A DNA stretch of 14,986 bases. Origin: Bacteroidota bacterium. Its GTDB lineage: Bacteria > Bacteroidota > Bacteroidia > Bacteroidales > UBA12481. This document shows positions 13,589-14,986 of the stretch, in pieces; within the stretch, counting starts at the first letter, position 1, and each line of letters opens with the position of its first letter. Under the pieces are notes generated by a model, which ran no database searches, was not told the origin of the DNA, and was given only the letters and a program-made list of their open reading frames with translations. Position numbers and translations under genes: made by a program. The DNA lies in the NCBI GenBank assembly GCA_030592205.1, contig JAUVKA010000035.1:1-14986 (forward strand). Direction: 5' to 3'.

Positions 13589-14986
13589 TCAATTCTTTAC
13601 CAACCTCTTAGTCATTCTGGCTCCTTCGTCATCGGTGAGGACGAGGAGATATAATCCTGGATTTAAACTGCTCACATCCATTTCTTCTTTGAATCTTCCT
13701 TCACTGGAATATGTTTTTGTTGGGAGATCATCAAGAAGGAGACGGCCGGATAGATCGAATATTCTGTAATCGATTGATTTACCCCGACTAAGAATAACAT
13801 CAATATGAATTAAATCACTTGCCGGATTCGGATAAACGAGTAATTCATCCAGTCCGGGTAATCCTTCGCAGAAACTTGGGAAATACTCACACGAGACCTC
13901 TTCTACCTTTTCTCCTTTTGTTGGCACAAAATCCTCAATTATAATCTCATCAACAATACCAGATTCCTTTTTGTAGTAATTGAATTCTTTTCTCATGGGA
14001 ACACCAATACTGTCTGGCAGACAGGAGAAAAAGCGTTCATTGGGATAGAACCAGAAAATTGTTTTATCAATTTTAGGGATGTTACCTGGGGCTTCAAATT
14101 GAATCGGAATGCAGAAATCAAATACATCTTCATAGGATTGATCAATATCTTCCCGGTCAATCGTTGGAGGTAAACTGAGAGAGTATTTGCCCAAGTGATT
14201 AGATAATGCATAGAGAAGGGCAGGAGCACCTATTAGTTCAATGGAGTCCCTTAGAATTTTGAATTTTGATAAAGATAGACTGTTGTGTCCAGCTCCTTCG
14301 TCACTGAAGAAAAATGAAAGCAAGTCACCTTTATACATATATTTATATTCTACCCTGGTTTCACTGAAAATAAAGCCTAAACATTCCAGTGTTTGCTTGT
14401 TAAGCTTAATTGTTTTAATGGGCTCATAATCAACAGGATCGAATTCAACTTCAAAATCATAATTAACTTTGAATCCTCCCTCACTATGAAGGATCGTTTC
14501 AGCAAATGTTTTAACGCTATTTTCAACATCATCTTCTCTATTGAACACTTCAATAAGTTTTTCAGATAATTTAAACCAAACTATTATGTCCTCTTTATAT
14601 ATACCACCTAATTTCTTATAACTAAACAGGATGGGTGCCAGATCGTCATTAATTTTTTCGAATTCATCTTTACTTATTGCTTCATTTTGGATGATCTGAT
14701 TCATCGGTTTTCCATCCACATCTGTAATGACAACAGGGTAGAAGTCATTTTGTGTCTGAGTCTGTTTATTAAACTGATTAACCCAACCACCCTTTCCAAA
14801 ACCAAATTCGCTACCTCCGGTTTTTCTTTTGCTGCTCCAAAAATTCAAAAGAGATCCATCTGGGAGTTCATTCAAGTAATAGTACCCTTCTTCGTCAAAC
14901 AAAAAGCCCAGCTTAGTTAGTTGGTTTTTGTCCAATTCAAATAAGGTTCCAATAATAGCAGAATCTTTTGGCTCCAGTTGGGGTAG
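13589..14986 (-). CDS. protein with internal repeat and type IX secretion sorting domain, C-terminal part
   Basis: The frame is open to the window edge (465 residues visible, start outside); the TTG at 14935 is not a convincing start. The last 80 or so residues, from LDELLVYPNPASDLIHIDV to LNPGLYLLVLTDDEGARMTKRLVKN, form a type IX secretion C-terminal sorting domain (YPNPAxD, then SSLNPGLYLL, then basic end), meaning export across the outer membrane and cell-surface attachment. Upstream are two related units: ELDKNQLTKLGFLFDEEGYYY (visible residues about 17-37) and KLNKQTLECLGFIFSETRVEY (about 194-214). Each unit is followed further on by a segment with a WF motif (DIIVWFKLSEKLIEVF; KTIFWFYPNERFFSCLP). 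No enzyme motif is seen in the visible part. An inferred, weak possibility is a link to M56/BlaR1-like proteins upstream of the window. Confidence 0.75.
   Translation of the reverse strand, partial: LPQLEPKDSAIIGTLFELDKNQLTKLGFLFDEEGYYYLNELPDGSLLNFWSSKRKTGGSEFGFGKGGWVNQFNKQTQTQNDFYPVVITDVDGKPMNQIIQNEAISKDEFEKINDDLAPILFSYKKLGGIYKEDIIVWFKLSEKLIEVFNREDDVENSVKTFAETILHSEGGFKVNYDFEVEFDPVDYEPIKTIKLNKQTLECLGFIFSETRVEYKYMYKGDLLSFFFSDEGAGHNSLSLSKFKILRDSIELIGAPALLYALSNHLGKYSLSLPPTIDREDIDQSYEDVFDFCIPIQFEAPGNIPKIDKTIFWFYPNERFFSCLPDSIGVPMRKEFNYYKKESGIVDEIIIEDFVPTKGEKVEEVSCEYFPSFCEGLPGLDELLVYPNPASDLIHIDVILSRGKSIDYRIFDLSGRLLLDDLPTKTYSSEGRFKEEMDVSSLNPGLYLLVLTDDEGARMTKRLVKN

Noticed and set aside
1..14986. CRISPR array, insertion sequence, tRNA or rRNA genes
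   Set aside because: No regularly spaced repeats, transposase-like proteins, or recognisable RNA gene sequences were seen by reading.

Overview
The window is an AT-rich stretch of a Bacteroidota chromosome, most likely from a Cytophagales-type bacterium. Evidence for this is a C-terminal type IX secretion sorting domain, a pair of 6-bladed beta-propeller lipoproteins, LytS/LytTR signalling genes, a TolC gene divergent from a sigma-54 activator, and several promoters of the Bacteroidota form (TTTG, about 20 nt, TAnnTTTG). No rRNA, tRNA, CRISPR array or insertion sequence was seen.

Left part (1-3925): a partial TolC-family outer-membrane efflux gene runs leftwards out of the window. Divergent from it is a two-gene operon encoding an NtrC-type sigma-54 response regulator and its histidine kinase. 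A sigma-54-like promoter (-24/-12) sits in front of the tolC-like gene, which suggests the two-component pair drives an efflux operon. The tolC-like reading frame has a good signal peptide but no ATG in front of it: the expected start codon reads ATT.

Middle (3945-8991): a leftward DUF4143-type ATPase lies between two signalling modules and has a short 21-bp-period repeat upstream. A rightward operon follows. It encodes a 988-residue membrane sensor kinase (a periplasmic TlpA-like region with a thioredoxin-like domain lacking CxxC, then one membrane segment, then a LytS-type kinase) and a LytTR response regulator, with the stop and start codons sharing one base.

Toxin-antitoxin part (8992-9866 and 12261-13545): at 12313-13457 lies an intact two-gene system, an HTH-Panacea antitoxin and a RelE-like toxin overlapping by ATGA, with a strong promoter and dyad operator. 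A second, broken copy of its 3' end lies at 9020-9252. In that copy the toxin gene is cleanly missing, and the junction falls on a 9-bp direct repeat that still flanks the toxin in the intact copy. Immediately next to this ruin is a solo higA antitoxin with its own dyad operator; the first 14 codons of a higB toxin remain in front of it, and the rest of higB is gone. The 396-bp stretch 8992-9387 therefore holds no intact gene, only the Panacea remnant and the higA control region.

Between these two TA regions are two tandem 380-residue beta-propeller lipoproteins (9867-12192), probably a duplication. The right end (13589-14986) is the C-terminal part of a protein with two internal repeats and a type IX sorting domain. 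Two copies of an oriented 35-nt bulged hairpin, after higA and after the right-end gene, probably act as terminators.
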